Assembly (NCBI RefSeq): GCF_016097555.1
Contig: NC_054706.1
Coordinates: forward strand, 48,096,160-48,160,159
Direction: 5' to 3'
Length of the DNA stretch: 64,000 nucleotides
Source: Gigantopelta aegis
Taxonomy: Eukaryota; Mollusca; Gastropoda; Neomphalida; Peltospiridae
Position numbers and translations under genes: made by a program. Under the pieces are notes generated by a model that searched no databases, was not told the origin of the DNA, and saw nothing but the letters and a program-made list of their open reading frames with translations. This document shows, piece by piece, positions 1 through 14,152 of this stretch. Each line of letters opens with the position of its first letter. Within the stretch, counting starts at the first letter, position 1.

Positions 1-74
1 TGGCAGCATTTATTAGCGTTGTGTACGAACCATCAGTACTGCATCCTGCGTTTGATATACAAGTTATATATTTC
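1..74 (-). CDS. Exon 3 (partial) of cysteine-rich gene, copy A
   Basis: The exon begins at 74 after acceptor CAG and runs to the window edge. It encodes [20 protein letters not shown] and a few more residues. It aligns without gaps to 43359-43432 with eight base differences, seven changing residues; both cysteines are kept. Confidence 0.8.
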
Positions 75-3000
75 CTGTTTGCGCTATAAAAAAGAAAAAA
101 GAAAAAAAAGGACACATTTTGTTAGTAGAAATAATAATAAAATAAAACATATTTCCTTACGGTTATACATCACCATTAATTACTCCATGCAATCAAATAC
201 AATTTCTATTTCAGAATATATTCTGTAAAAAATACAACACTACCAAGAGGGTCATGTGGCTACTAATTTTAGGGAGTGCTCTCAACTGACAAGTACCGTG
301 TAAAAATTCTCCATAGGTCGACCACGAAATTGTTCAGTTAACAGCCCCCATGTCCGAGTACCGCCTCGTGTTGCTGTTATACATGTGGCACTGTACACCA
401 CGTACTACATATAACAAGTAGCTTCAAACTAGTATACAGTATATGCCAAATCACTATAAATCTATGCACCACAAAATGCTTAAAATATTGTCAAGAGCAA
501 ACGCCAGATAATTGTTATCCTTGATTTAAAAGTTCATCAAAATTGGCCGAAATCAGGAAAATTAATGGACAAAAACGTAATAATGCATGAAACAGTTTTT
601 AAAATGTCGTATCTAGATACGTTTTGCGCAACACTATGTGCAACTATAAAATAAATAAATAAATAGAAGAAGCGTTGTTACTTTATCCAAGAAAATATAA
701 CGGATAATAAAGCAAATCGCGCATAAAATTATAATTATTATTATTGTAATACAAATATTTATAGGATATTAAACGAGCTACCATTTCGTATCATATTTAT
801 GTCCCGAGTAAATTAATTTCCAATTGTCTATAGCTATACTATCAAATCAAATCCCATAGACGACAATAGTAAGATATGTGGCTAAAACTCCTTCCTGCAG
901 CGTATCAGTCGACACAAACACCACGTATATAAATATTACAACCCCTCATCCTTAAAGTGAACCAGAAAAATATGGGGTCAAGCTGCTCATTTCAGAGATA
1001 ACGGGTAGCGTCTATCACTACCCTAGTTCCGCACTTAAATTTGAGTACCTTTTTTTGACAGGTATCCCATACATGTTTAAAGCACAAGGCTACTTGACAC
1101 AGTAGTACTAGATGAAATAAAATTGCATACATGTTTTCCCAGATGAAACTTTTTTTTTTTGTACAACCTACACACTCACATTTATCACCAATCACAGGAC
1201 TTGTGGTGTTAACGTCTCTATCAAATGTTTGGTGCACCTCGAACTTTGACCCAGCCGGAAGTTATCTGGTTTAATATTACCTTTAGCGAGTGACAATTTA
1301 TATCACTTAACTCGTTTACGTGACGTTCCTGTAAGGTTGTAGTGCGCCAATCAATGACGTCATCTTGTGATGTCGAAGTGTTACGTCCCACTTCGCGTGG
1401 TAAAGCGCTCGCTCGATGCGCGGTCGGTCTGGGATCGATCCCCGTCGGTGGACCCATTGGGCTATTTCTCGTTCCAGCCAGTGCACCACGACTGGTATAT
1501 CAAAGGTCGTGGTATGTCCTACCATGTCTGTGGGATGGTGCATATAAAAGATCCCTTGATGCTAATCGAAAAGAATAGCCCATAAAGTGGCGATAGAGGG
1601 TTTCCTCTCTCAATATCTGTGTGGTCCTTAACCATATGTCTGACGCCATATAACCGTACATAAAATGTGTTGAGTGCGTCGTTAAATAAAACATTTCCTT
1701 CCTTCCTTCTAGAGGGACATATCACTTTGATACCACGATATTTTTAACAATATGGGTAATACATTCCATTATGACCTAATTCTAATTGATGCACGCAAAT
1801 TACGAAACCAATTCACTGGTGTATATTTTACATGTAGATTACGACGGTTGATAAATAGACAATAATACACGAGTGGCCGTTAGATACCATTTATCTCACA
1901 ACGAGTTGTTTTAAAATGTATATCTAACGAGCGAAAGAGAGTTGGATACGTTTTTAAACAACGAGTTGTAAGATAAAGGGTATCTAACGGACATGAGTTC
2001 TTACATATCCTCAAATACCAATTTTTAAGCAAATTATCGACTAAAGGTTATTTACAACCGTTGCTCTTGTAGCTAACTTAAGCGTCACAGACAAATGATT
2101 GTCAAGTTAACTATACGTGTCACGGGGATTCTATAATTACCGTAACTGAATAAAATACGATTATCAAAATATCTCTCCTAACTGTATATCTATTAGATCT
2201 CTCTGTAACAGGCTGTTAAACCCTAGTATGGCTCGTCTCTAGGTATGATCAGAGATACGATCTTATATAAAGTATATATTATTATAGCACGTTTAGCTCA
2301 CTAGAAACACAACAAAACACAATACACTTTGGAATCTGTATTATCCTACGCTGACAAATGTACAGCCGTAGTAGTTAATTAATAACAGCAATAATAACAA
2401 CCCAGAACTGATCACTTAATTAGTTAATTTCTAGGTGTCTAGTTACACAATATGCGAATCACTTCACCGTTACACCACACCCACACGTGTGATAATTGAG
2501 AAACGCTTCTAGGAGAAGTTAATTAATAAAGGAATTACAGCTCTATTCCTAACTGGTTAATTTTTAATTACCCCTAACTACTCATCCAGTAACCTTGTAA
2601 CACAGAATTAATACTGGTACCTATCACAATAAAGACAATAACCTACAGTTTACCTAGGTCGTCTAGGATGACTGGCTAAGCTTTATATTACCAAATACTC
2701 GTATAATGTTAGAACACAAAAAGTCTACGATTTACTTCGTCAGATGACCGAAGACACTGTCTAAAGAATATTGATATAATACAGTATTAAAATATTTAAA
2801 GTCACATCAAATCACATCAAGGTTATACACAGAGCAGAAATGATATTTACCAAAGTCCAAACGGACTAACGTTCCCTGGGAGCCTTCCTATTCTGGTTCT
2901 CCTAGATATCTCTAAATCCTAGCTATTTATTCAAAATCAGAAAACGCCTGGGGGTACAAGGCGGTACCTCCCCCTATCATCTGCTATTTCACCTTTACTA

Positions 3001-6000
3001 GAGTCGGTATATTTCTCTCTGATCGTCAGACTTGCTGACGCCATCGTCGCCAAATCACGGTTGTAAAAACCGCACTCGCAGAGGTATTACGTAACTACTC
3101 GCCACATGGCCTCCACAGCTGGACTAAGTGCATATTGGAATGCCCGATCGCGCGAAGTATTACATAACAAGTTGCCCACCTGGGCTACGGGAAATGAAAC
3201 TGCACACGGCCCTCTAACACAATTAAAATCGCCACAGGCGAAACAAATTTAAGAGCATGTACCGTCACACACCCCCACCTCAAAAAGGATATTTCCTCTA
3301 CTCTAGGAATAGGGAAATATACTACATTAAAACAAAAAGGTGCGTTAACCGACGCATACGGGCATTTATAACACATGTAATAATAAGGTGACTACCAGTA
3401 ATCACACTGAGTCTCTGAGTCCCTGGTATACAAATAAAATATATATAAACAAAACAGAAATAAAGAATGTCACCACATTATCATAACGTTCAACTTCGGG
3501 ACAGGGCATCAGCGATTACATTGGATGTGCCCTTGATATGTTCAATGGTAATTGGGTATTCTTGCAGAAGAAGACTCCACCTCAAAACTCTCTGGTTGGT
3601 GGCTTTCATCCTGTGAATGAAAGTAAGCGGATTTAAGATCAGTAAAGACCACCACTTGGTGCACTGCCGATTTCACGTAGATCTGAAAATGCTTCAGAGC
3701 TTGTACCATGGCCAAAGCTTCCTTCTCTATAGTGGAATAGTTCACCTGGTGTTTGTCAAACTTTTTCGAGAAGAAACTTACAGGATGGTCCAGTCCATTT
3801 CCGTCTTCCTGGAACAGCACAGCTCCAGCTCCCACGTCACTGGCATCCACAGCTAGCTTGAACGGCATTCGGTAGTCTGGTGCTGCCATCACGGGAGACG
3901 AGTAGCGCCTCTGCTTGAGACGGTTGAATGACTTCTCGCATTCACCTGACCAATGGAACTTCGTTTCCTTCTTTCTCAGCGTCACACGTTTTCCAGGTTT
4001 TCTCCGATAGGCATGCTGTCGACGCGGTGTAGCGTTGGGTTCCAAGCGCACATCTTGGCTTAAGGTATTGGTAACCGTTGGAAGGTCCCGACAAATGGAA
4101 ACATTGTCTTGTATCAATGTAGTCAGCTTTGCTCGCTGGGGGTTCAAGTCTGCTAGAATCTGGCTGTTGGCCAACTTGATCTCCGCAGTCTTGACATCAT
4201 CACAGGAAATTGAGTGTCTCTCAATTTGGACCGGACTCTCTGGAACTATCGGCAGTCTGTCAAAATAACCTTTTAGCAAATTGATGTGACAATACCTACT
4301 TTTCCTAACCCTATCAGGAGTGTTTATCACATACCCTGTCTCATTAACCCGTTTGTGCACAACATAGGGCCCGAAATACCTGTTCTGCACAGAACCCCGT
4401 TTAATGGGAAGGTACAGCAGCACCTTATCCCCTGGTTTAAATTCCCGACTCTTAGCCTTCCTATCAACCACTGATTTTATTTTGCTCTGAGCATGGCTCA
4501 GTTTGATCCTAGCTAGTTCGGTCGCCGGCAACCTCCCATCTCTAACTCTCTTATTTATTAATACTCCCTTGTCCACAGGTAACAAGGTAGTGCGAGCTGC
4601 CAACAATTTTGGATCAGCTCCCTGCTCTAGAATTAACTCTTGTCTATTACAAGGTAAATCCCCTCTATCAAACACAACTGGTTCAATTCCCCTCTGCGGG
4701 AGATCAACAGGTTCCACCACATTTAATTTGTCAGTTGACTTATCTACCATTTTACTGATAACCTCATCCACTCCAATTTCATGGCTCACACACGTATCAG
4801 ACAAATCACAAATATCCTCTAGGTCCCGTGCTAACCTACTGGCCATAGCCCTAGTCTTTACACACGCAGGATAACTAATCTTATCAACCTCACTCTCTCC
4901 TACTGGTAACGTGCTGTCTTTAATTAACAGTTGGTCACATTTCGGCTGACAACACTGACTAGTCAAATCATTTCCCAACAAAACTCCTATGTTTTCAACA
5001 GGCAAGTCCTTCACAACACCCATAATGACTGGTCCCGTCACAAACTTCGAACACAAGAAAACCTTATGTAACCTGACAACCATATTTTCTCCAGTAACCG
5101 AGGTTAAGGCCAAACTACGTCCTATGTCTGAATTTTCAATACCAGCTAAACTCTCTTGCGTGATCAAACTCTGACTACACCCGGTATCTCTATAGATCGA
5201 TATAGCCTTAGGACTCAATTCTTGTTTCACATCACAAACCATACCAGTGGACACATACCTGGTTTACTTTCTCTGCCATGGGACTAACCATTAACTCACT
5301 CGCTAACGGAGCTGACCTCACTAAACCGACCACTTGCGCATTATCGCGTTTCCTTTTAAAACAGTCCCCGATAAGATGGTTATCCTTTTTACAGTAACTG
5401 CAATGTGGACGAAACGTTCGTGCATTGGCTGATAATGCAGGTCTATCCTTACTTTGCCCACCAGGTGCATTCCTTGCCTGACTAGCTGACCAGCTAGCTG
5501 ACTCTCCCCGATAGTTACTTTCCCGGGAAAAACCTGGCTGAAATTTCTTCTTATCACCCTGTTGTAAAGAGCTACCCGGTACTGCCTGAGCTTTGTGTAT
5601 TAACACGTAATCATCTGCCACTATGCCTGCCTCCTCTATCTTTTTGACATCACGATCCTCTAAATGAATACGTAAGCTAACTGGTAATCCATTTTTAATG
5701 TCCTGTAAGATCAACAACTCCCGTAACTCGGTATATGACTCTACCTGATGAGACACCACCCATTTATCAAACATCCCTGCCTTCTTAGCCACAAACTCAC
5801 TATAAGACTGACTCTGCGTTTTTCTCAACTCGCTATACCGTAAACGATAATCCTCAGGTCGTATTTAATAAGCCCTCAACACTGCAGCCTTAACTAGGTC
5901 GTACTGACTTGCTCGCTCATCACTCATTGAATTATAAGCTATACTAGCCTTCCCCTTAAACTTAGACACGGCTAACAATGTCCACTTAGACTGCGGCCAA

Positions 6001-9000
6001 TTTAGCTGCTTAGTGGCCCGTTCAAAAAGTTGAAAGAACATGTCTACCTCCTGATCGTCAAATACAGGCACTGATCTATAAGCCTCCGACATGTTAAAAC
6101 CATTTCCTGCCTCACGTCTAACTTCTTCAGTATTCAACTTTAACTCATGTTCCACTTTTAATTTTTCTAACTGGAATTCTCTATCCCTATGTCTATCTTC
6201 TCTATCCCTCTCTTCTCTTTCTCTCTCTCTCTATCCCTCTCTCTCTCTTCTCTATCCCTATCTCTATCTTCTCTCTCCCTCTCTTCTCTTTCTCTCTCTC
6301 TCTCTCTCTATCTAATGCACGTTCTTCTCTTTCTCTCTCTTTCTCTTCTCTTTCGTACTCAAGCTTTTTAAAAGCTAATTGTTGTTCCACACTTAACTCA
6401 TTTATCTCTATCTCTGGAACAATCTCACTGTCTTCCATAACAGGACTATCACCAAAAACTTCCTGGATAATAATTGTCCTTATATCTCCTAAGGTTTTAG
6501 CTGATGTTAAATCAATTTCTCGCTCACCCGCGATTTCAACTAACTCGGCCTTACGTGCTCGCTTAATCTCCACTACACTGAGCGTAGGCCTATCCAGCAA
6601 ATTCTTATCCATGTTTAGATATGACGCACTTATTATTAATTTTCTAGTGAACAACGTGCTACTTCTGGTAAATTTGTAAAATTAATTTATAAAGCCCCCA
6701 TTTACAAACAATACTTTTTTAAATATGCATGTCCCGTTTCAGATCCGGGACGAGCGCCCCAATTTTCTACTCCTGTCACGGGGATTCTATAATTACCGTA
6801 ACTGAATAAAACACGATTATCAAAATATCTCTCCTAACTGTATATCTATTAGATCTCTCTGTAACAGGCTGTTAAACCCTAGTATGGCTCGTCTCTAGGT
6901 ATGATCAGAGATACGATCTTATATAAAGTATATATTATTATAGCACGTTTAGCTCACTAGAAACACAACAAAACACAATACACTTTGGAATCTGTATTAT
7001 CCTACGCTGACAAATGTACAGCCGTAGTAGTTAATTAATAACAGCAATAATAACAACCCAGAACTGATCACTTAATTAGTTAATTTCTAGGTGTCTAGTT
7101 ACACAATATGCGAATCACTTCACCGTTACACCACACCCACACGTGTGATAATTGAGAAACGCTTCTAGGAGAAGTTAATTAATAAAGGAATTACAGCTCT
7201 ATTCCTAACTGGTTAATTTTTAATTACCCCTAACTACTCATCCAGTAACCTTGTAACACAGAATTAATACTGGTACCTATCACAATAAAGACAATAACCT
7301 ACAGTTTACCTAGGTCGTCTAGGATGACTGGCTAAGCTTTATATTACCAAATACTCGTATAATGTTAGAACACAAAAAGTCTACGATTTACTTCGTCAGA
7401 TGACCGAAGACACTGTCTAAAGAATATTGGTATAATACAGTATTAAAATATTTAAAGTCACATCAAATCACATCAAGGTTATACACAGAGCAGAAATGAT
7501 ATTTACCAAAGTCCAAACGGACTAACGTTCCCTGGGAGCCTTCCTATTCTGGTTCTCTTAGATATCTCTAAATCCTAGCTATTTATTCAAAATCAGAAAA
7601 CGCCTGGGGGTACAAGGCGGTACCTCCCCCTATCATCTGCTATTTCACCTCTACTAGAGTCGGTATATTTCTCTCTGATCGTCAGACTTGCTGACGCCAT
7701 CGTCGCCAAATCACGGTTGTAAAAACCGCACTCGCAGAGGTATTACGTAACTACTCGCCACATGGCCTCCACAGCTGGACTAAGTGCATATTGGAATGCC
7801 CGATCGCGCGAAGTATTACGTAACAAGTTGCCCACCTGGGCTACGGGAAATGAAACTGCACACGGCCCTCTAACACAATTAAAATCGCCACAGGCGAAAC
7901 AAATTTAAGAGCATGTACCGTCACAATACGTTACGGTGCAATCGATTTCGACCGTGCTGGGTTTTTTTTCATTGGATGGTATGGCATTGGTGACCTGGTC
8001 GTATGTCTTGAAATTGTTAAAGGGCCATTCCTGAGTTTCCTGCAATTTTTAAGATGTTATCGATTAAAAAAGATTTTTTAACGATTGTAATTACATATCA
8101 AATATATTTTTCTGCATAAAATATTAGTGGCTGTATATTAAACGTATTTCTGATCGTTCTAATATTTGTACTAGGTTAACTTTCATTTTATTTTCTAAAA
8201 TATAATTATTTTCGTACGTACGAAATTATTTGAAGACACAATCCAGTTTGGGCTTTTTACAAATATTAAGACGACCAGAAACACACTGAATATACTGACA
8301 CTGATATTCTAAAACCAGAAAATATATTTAATATGTAAGTTTAATCGTAGAAATATTTTATTAGTCTGAAACATCTTACAATGCAGCAAACTCAGAAATG
8401 TCCTTTTAACTAACGTACATTTGTTAACAAGTGTGTGCTATCAAAAATAACGAATGGTGTTCTCACCGACGGATGTGTAAGAAATAGCTGTTTGGCAGAT
8501 CATTACGATCATGTTATCTTATCACGTGTGTCTTGTGTGCGTCTTTCTGAGTGTGTAAGGGTGTGTGTGTGTGTGTGTGTGTGTGCGCTTGCGCGTGCGT
8601 GTGCATGTGTGTATAAATGTAAATGTGTGTGTGCATATGTGTGCGTACACGTGTATGTATGTCTGTGTATGTGTACCATATTGATGCAGACATGTGTATT
8701 AAATCTCTGTTGTTTACTGTTGTTATAACTAGTTCCTATGTTTGCTTTCTCTTTCTTTTATTAAATGGGAAGCTGTCCCCTTAACCAGTGTACTCATACA
8801 CTGGTTGCAATAAAGATTGTATTATATTGTATTGTATTGTATTGTATTGTATATACTAGTATCTACCAGTGCCGGGTGGGAGTGGTTTGGGCAAGGAGCC
8901 ATGGCCGTTAACAGAATAGCAAGTGCGCGTAAGGGTTTACAATCGTTTTGAAATGATTTATATGCTGTTGTTTTGTTTTGTTTTCTGGAATAGAAAACCA

Positions 9001-12000
9001 CTTGTCCGATATTGGAGGGACACTCAGACCTGGGAACTGTCTTAAAACTGATACCTGGGTCAGTTTCAATAAATGCTACCCACAAAGAACGCTTGTGAGA
9101 AAATTGTCATTATGAACATCCCCAAAACAAACAAAGAGGTTCTCCAAAACATAAGTATGATGCGATAGATATAAACTGCATTGCTTATTTAATATCGCAC
9201 ATATACCACAGTGTATACTCTAAAAAGGACACAGTGATGAAATTCTGTAACGTACTAATCCACAATAGTCCACAGAAATTTTACTATATATTTACAATTT
9301 TAGAATAGATACATAAAGCCATAGTTTGGTGTGGCAACATATCTGTTCTAATACAACATATCTGTGAAACATATTCTAATACATTCGAACGTGTCAGTTT
9401 TGAAATATAATTTGATTTGTTTTTTAACTTTCACTGACCTGGTTATAAGAAATAAAGTTTGTTTTGTTTAACGACACGATTACAGCACACTGATGCATTA
9501 ATCATCAGCTATTTGGATGTCAAACATTTGGTAATTTTAACATATAGTCTTAGAAACTAAACCTGCTACATTTCCCCATTAGTAGCAAGGGGTCTTTTAT
9601 ATGCACCATCTACAGACAGGATAGCACATACCACGGCCTTTGATATATCAGTCATGGTGCAGTGGACCACTGATGGGGATTGATGTTAGACCGACCGCGT
9701 ATCAGGCGAGCGCTTTACCACTGGGCTACGTCCTCCCCCCCCCCCCCCCCCCTCCCCCCCTCCCCCCAACTAAACCTGGTTATATATATATATATATATA
9801 TAAAAAAAACAAGTTTAATTCTGAAAGGAAATCTTATGAACTTCTTAAGTTTTCTTGAAATGCACTGCTATCAAGGTGAAGCCTTGAATGGTATTGTTGT
9901 AAAATCTGACAGGAAAAGAAAACTATTAGATATGCCAAATCAGCCATGCTTTTTATCATAGCTGAACTCCATGTACATGAAATTGTATGAAAACGCAAGC
10001 CATGCAGCCCCCACATATTTAACGCAAATAAGACGATTCTTAACCGACAGGTTCCCATAGTGTAAATTAATTAATGAAAGTTAAAGTTTGTTTTGTTTAA
10101 CGACACCACTAGAGCACATTGATTTATTAATCACCGGCTATTGGATGTCAAACGTTTGGTAATTTTGACTCATAGTCATCAGAGGAACCCGCCACATTTT
10201 TCCTAATGCAGCAAGGGATTTTTATATGTACTTTCCCACAGACAGGAAAGCACATACCATGGCCTTTGACAAGTTGTGGCGCACTGGTTGAACGAGAAAA
10301 AAACAACCTAATCAGCTGAATGGATCCACCGAGATGAATCAATGAATGATTGTTTAACGACACCCCAGCACCAAAATTACATCGGCTATTGGGTGTCAAA
10401 TTAAGGTAAAATAAATAAATGAATGTTTAACGACACCCCAGCACGACAAATGCATCGGCTATCGGGTCCCATAGTGTGAGCATACTCACTGGTGATGGAT
10501 AGGTCATTGGACCATTATGATAAAATTTAGGACTTCTAACCATTATTTACCTATTGAGACGTTGGAAAACAGTTCTATTAGAAGATAGACCGTGTACTAT
10601 TGGCAAGGAAAACGATATAGGAGACGAATTTCATTATTTATTTGTATGTAGGGTTTTTTCAATAATACCCGGAATAAATGTTTACCTCCATATTATTCTA
10701 TCCGACCAAATATATATAAATTTAGAGAAGAATAAGCTAAATTCATGAATATAATTTTTCAAGTATTTAAACGCCCATAACAACAACAACAACAACCAAA
10801 ATTACCATACTTTAACCAGTTAATGAAACTGAAGGTCAACATACAACTATACTTGATAATTTTAAATCGTATTACATTATTTTACGTCTTTAGAGCTAAT
10901 TTATGAAACTTTTTTTTTTTTTACATCTAATTATACACGTTTATAAAAACTGAAATGCACTAAATATTTATATTTATATTGAAATGCACTAAATATTTAT
11001 ATCTATATCTTGCAATATCAAGAATTGTACACAGTTGTAAATGAAATATTCTGAATAATTACATTTTACAATATATATCTACATCACGGAACGTATCTAC
11101 ATTGTTAATACACATGTCTCTATAATGTAATATCATGTATTTATATTGTTAATACACATGTCTCTATAATGTAATATCATGTATTTATATTGTTAATACA
11201 CATATCTCTATAATGTAATATCATGTATTTATATTATTAATACACATATCTCTATAATGTAATATCATGTATGTATATTGTTAATACAGTCATATCTTTA
11301 TAATGTAATGCCATGTATTATAGTATTTCTATTTGTATTCATATATGTACCAAACAATGTATTCCTATTATTTGTACCCTTCTGTAAACCATCTTGTCAA
11401 AATCAGAATATGTATATTCCTCTTACGGCGTTGCATAACGGTCTGAGTGTAATAAAGTTCTGTTCTGTTCTGTTCTGAGAGCAGTACATGGCGAACTACT
11501 TACCTACATAGTTGCGTTGTATCAAACCCAGCGGCTGTCGTCTCTGACGCTAGAGTGGTAGCGCACGTCCCCGCAGCCGTCGTGTCACACACACAGTTGA
11601 CCGAAGCAACCAAACCTACAAAATATAATTGAACAGTATTCAATCCGATGACCAGGGGCCGGTATACAGACCACAGGTACCCCTCATTTAATTTCATTTC
11701 AACTTATTTTCGTGTTTATATCCAATTAAGATTCAAGCACGCTCTCCTGGGCACACACACACCTCAGCTATCTGGGCTGTCTGTCCAGGACAGTGGGTTA
11801 GTTGTTAGTAGTTGGTGATTAGTGGTTAGTGGTTAGTGGTTAGTGAGAAAGATCTGGAAGAGGGTGTAGAGTAGTCTTACATCTACCCATAAGGTCGCTC
11901 TGGAAGGGAGCCGGTACCGGGCTGCGAACCCAGTACATATCAGCCTTATGTCCGATGGCTTATCCACGACACCACCGATGCCGGTACCCCTCAAACAACA

Positions 12001-14053
12001 ACGCCGATGACGTTATGGTTATGTTATAAAATAAAGAGTAAATAAAGGTAAGACACTTAGAGATGACAATTTACCAAGTTGATTTATGAAGAAAAAACAG
12101 AAATCGCCAAAATCCATTTACCAAAAAGTTAAAGTTTGTTTTGTTAAACGACACCACTAGTGTACACTGATTTATTATTAATCAGCTGTTGGATGTCAAA
12201 CATTTGGTAATTTTGATATATAGTCTTAGAGAGGAAATCCGCTACATTTTCAAAAGGCACGTAGCGAGGGATCTTTAATGCAACATCCCTTAGACAGGAT
12301 GACACGACCTTTAATATACCCGTCGTCGTGTTGCACTGGCTGGAACGAGAAACAGCCCAATGGGTCCGCCGTCGGGAATCGATCCCAGACCGACCGCGCA
12401 CAGGCGAGCGCTTTATCACTGGGCTACATCACTTACCAAAAGTATCCATGGTATATTATGCGTTGGATGCATAATTGGTTGTATGTTAATACATTACCAT
12501 TGTAGAATTTACATACCATCAGCCATTTAATATAGTATAAATCCTATAAATAGTATAAATTGGATTACAAGCTTCAGACTGCATGGTACCAAAGAAGAGA
12601 GTTCCGTGTCAAAGTTCAAGATGTAAGGAGTAAAAAACGGCCGTGTCTGTGATTGGTAGTAATATGTGACATTGATTATTGTGTTAATACTATTAATAGT
12701 AGTATTATCCATTGGCAATAAATAAATACACTTTTATTTCTTATGCAGTTGTTATGCAGTATACACCAGAGGTTGAAACTAATGCAGCAAAAATTACGGT
12801 TGCTAATAAAATTTAAACAAAAAATCCATTAATTAAATCTCTTAAATGGTATGTGACCCAACATTTTCTTGCAGGTAGATTAAATGTGAGGTGCCACACT
12901 TTTTATTGGTGTAGGGCCTACTGCCTGAGTGTGTTGATACGCTGCTTATATCAGTTTTATTAGTAAACTTTAACATTATCGACTATAGGAATTGAAAGGA
13001 AATGGTTTATTTAACGTCGCATTCAACACATTTTATTTACGGTTATTTGACGTCGGACATATGGTTAAGGAACACACAGATATTGAGGGAGGAAACCCGC
13101 TATCACCACTTCATTGGCTACTCTTTTTTTGATTAGCAGAAAGGGATCTTTTATATGCACTATCCCATAGACAGGATATCACATACCACGGCCTTTGGTG
13201 TACCAGTCGTGGTGAACTGGCTGGAGCGAGAAATTATAGCCCAATGTGCCCACTGACGGGGATCGATCTCAAACCGACCGCGCATCACGCGAGCGCTTTA
13301 CCACTGGGCTACGTCTCGCCCCACAATAGGAATTGATTTGGTCTATTGGAACTTTCACCGGCACGATCAGTATAACTATGTAGGTCAGGGTTATACTATA
13401 TTATTGTGTATTTCACGCCTTTTATAAGTGATCTCCTCTGAACCTAATCCGATACACCTGGCCACAGACCACAATTATTTACGCTACATAGGCTATATAT
13501 ATTTCTATATAGCGTTAGTGGCTATAACATTTTTATTAATATCAGTAGGCTTGTGGATTTGTTTATGCTCCTTTGACAGCTTAATATGAGGTCAACACCC
13601 TGCAAAGGGTAACTCCTGTCGTCCAGCTCTTTCTCCCGCGATATTGGTTCAAACAAGCACACCCAGAAACAAACCCGGCCGGAGTACACCCATTTTATAC
13701 AAAAAGTGTTACATTTGCATGTTCAATGTTAACAATTTACAAGTTTGCATCTTCAGTGTTAACAATTTACATGTTTGCAAACTACGTGCTCTCCCTGTCA
13801 ACTTCAACAGGAGAGTGGGTGGGGTGGTCACAATGACCAAATTTATCACTTTGTTTCTCAGTGTGCCTTTTTTTTGACACCCAATACAGCCAAAGTGTAT
13901 TTTTGTGCTGGGGTGTAATGAATGAATGAATGAATGTTTAACGACACTCCAGCACGAAAAATACATCGGCTATTGGGTGTCAAACTATGGTAAATGCAAA
14001 CAGTAAATGCTGGGGTGTCGTTAAACATTCATTCAAAGTTGACGAAATAACAG

Positions 14054-14152
<99 letters not shown>

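Larger units (their letters stand above)
2118..7925 (-). mobile_element. Gmr1-like Ty3/gypsy LTR retrotransposon, internally deleted, recent insertion
   Basis: A 5808-bp element on the minus strand: 5' LTR 6774-7925, internal region 3270-6773, 3' LTR 2118-3269. Both LTRs are 1152 bp, start TGTGACGG and end CCGTGACA in element orientation, and differ at about five positions. The element is flanked by the 5-bp direct repeat ATACG (2113-2117 and 7926-7930). The matching place in copy B (about 48140-48155) has no element, confirming the insertion. Coding order is gag, protease, integrase C-terminal part, RT N-terminal part, RNase H. Integrase before RT is typical of Gmr1-like gypsy elements (known family feature). 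The catalytic cores of both integrase and RT are missing, so any movement would need enzymes from another copy. Confidence 0.93.

Noticed and set aside
8435..8728. 97-codon plus frame rich in Cys and Val
   Set aside because: Arises from a GT microsatellite in a retroposon 3' end; the copy B frame differs.
9727..9768. C-rich run as regulatory G-quadruplex
   Set aside because: Homopolymers of C or G occur about twelve times in the window, mostly at repeat borders; nothing ties them to a promoter.
11500..11697. 65-codon minus frame starting at 11697 as a complete gene
   Set aside because: It only contains exon 2 (11504-11615) of the spliced gene; the first part lies in the intron.
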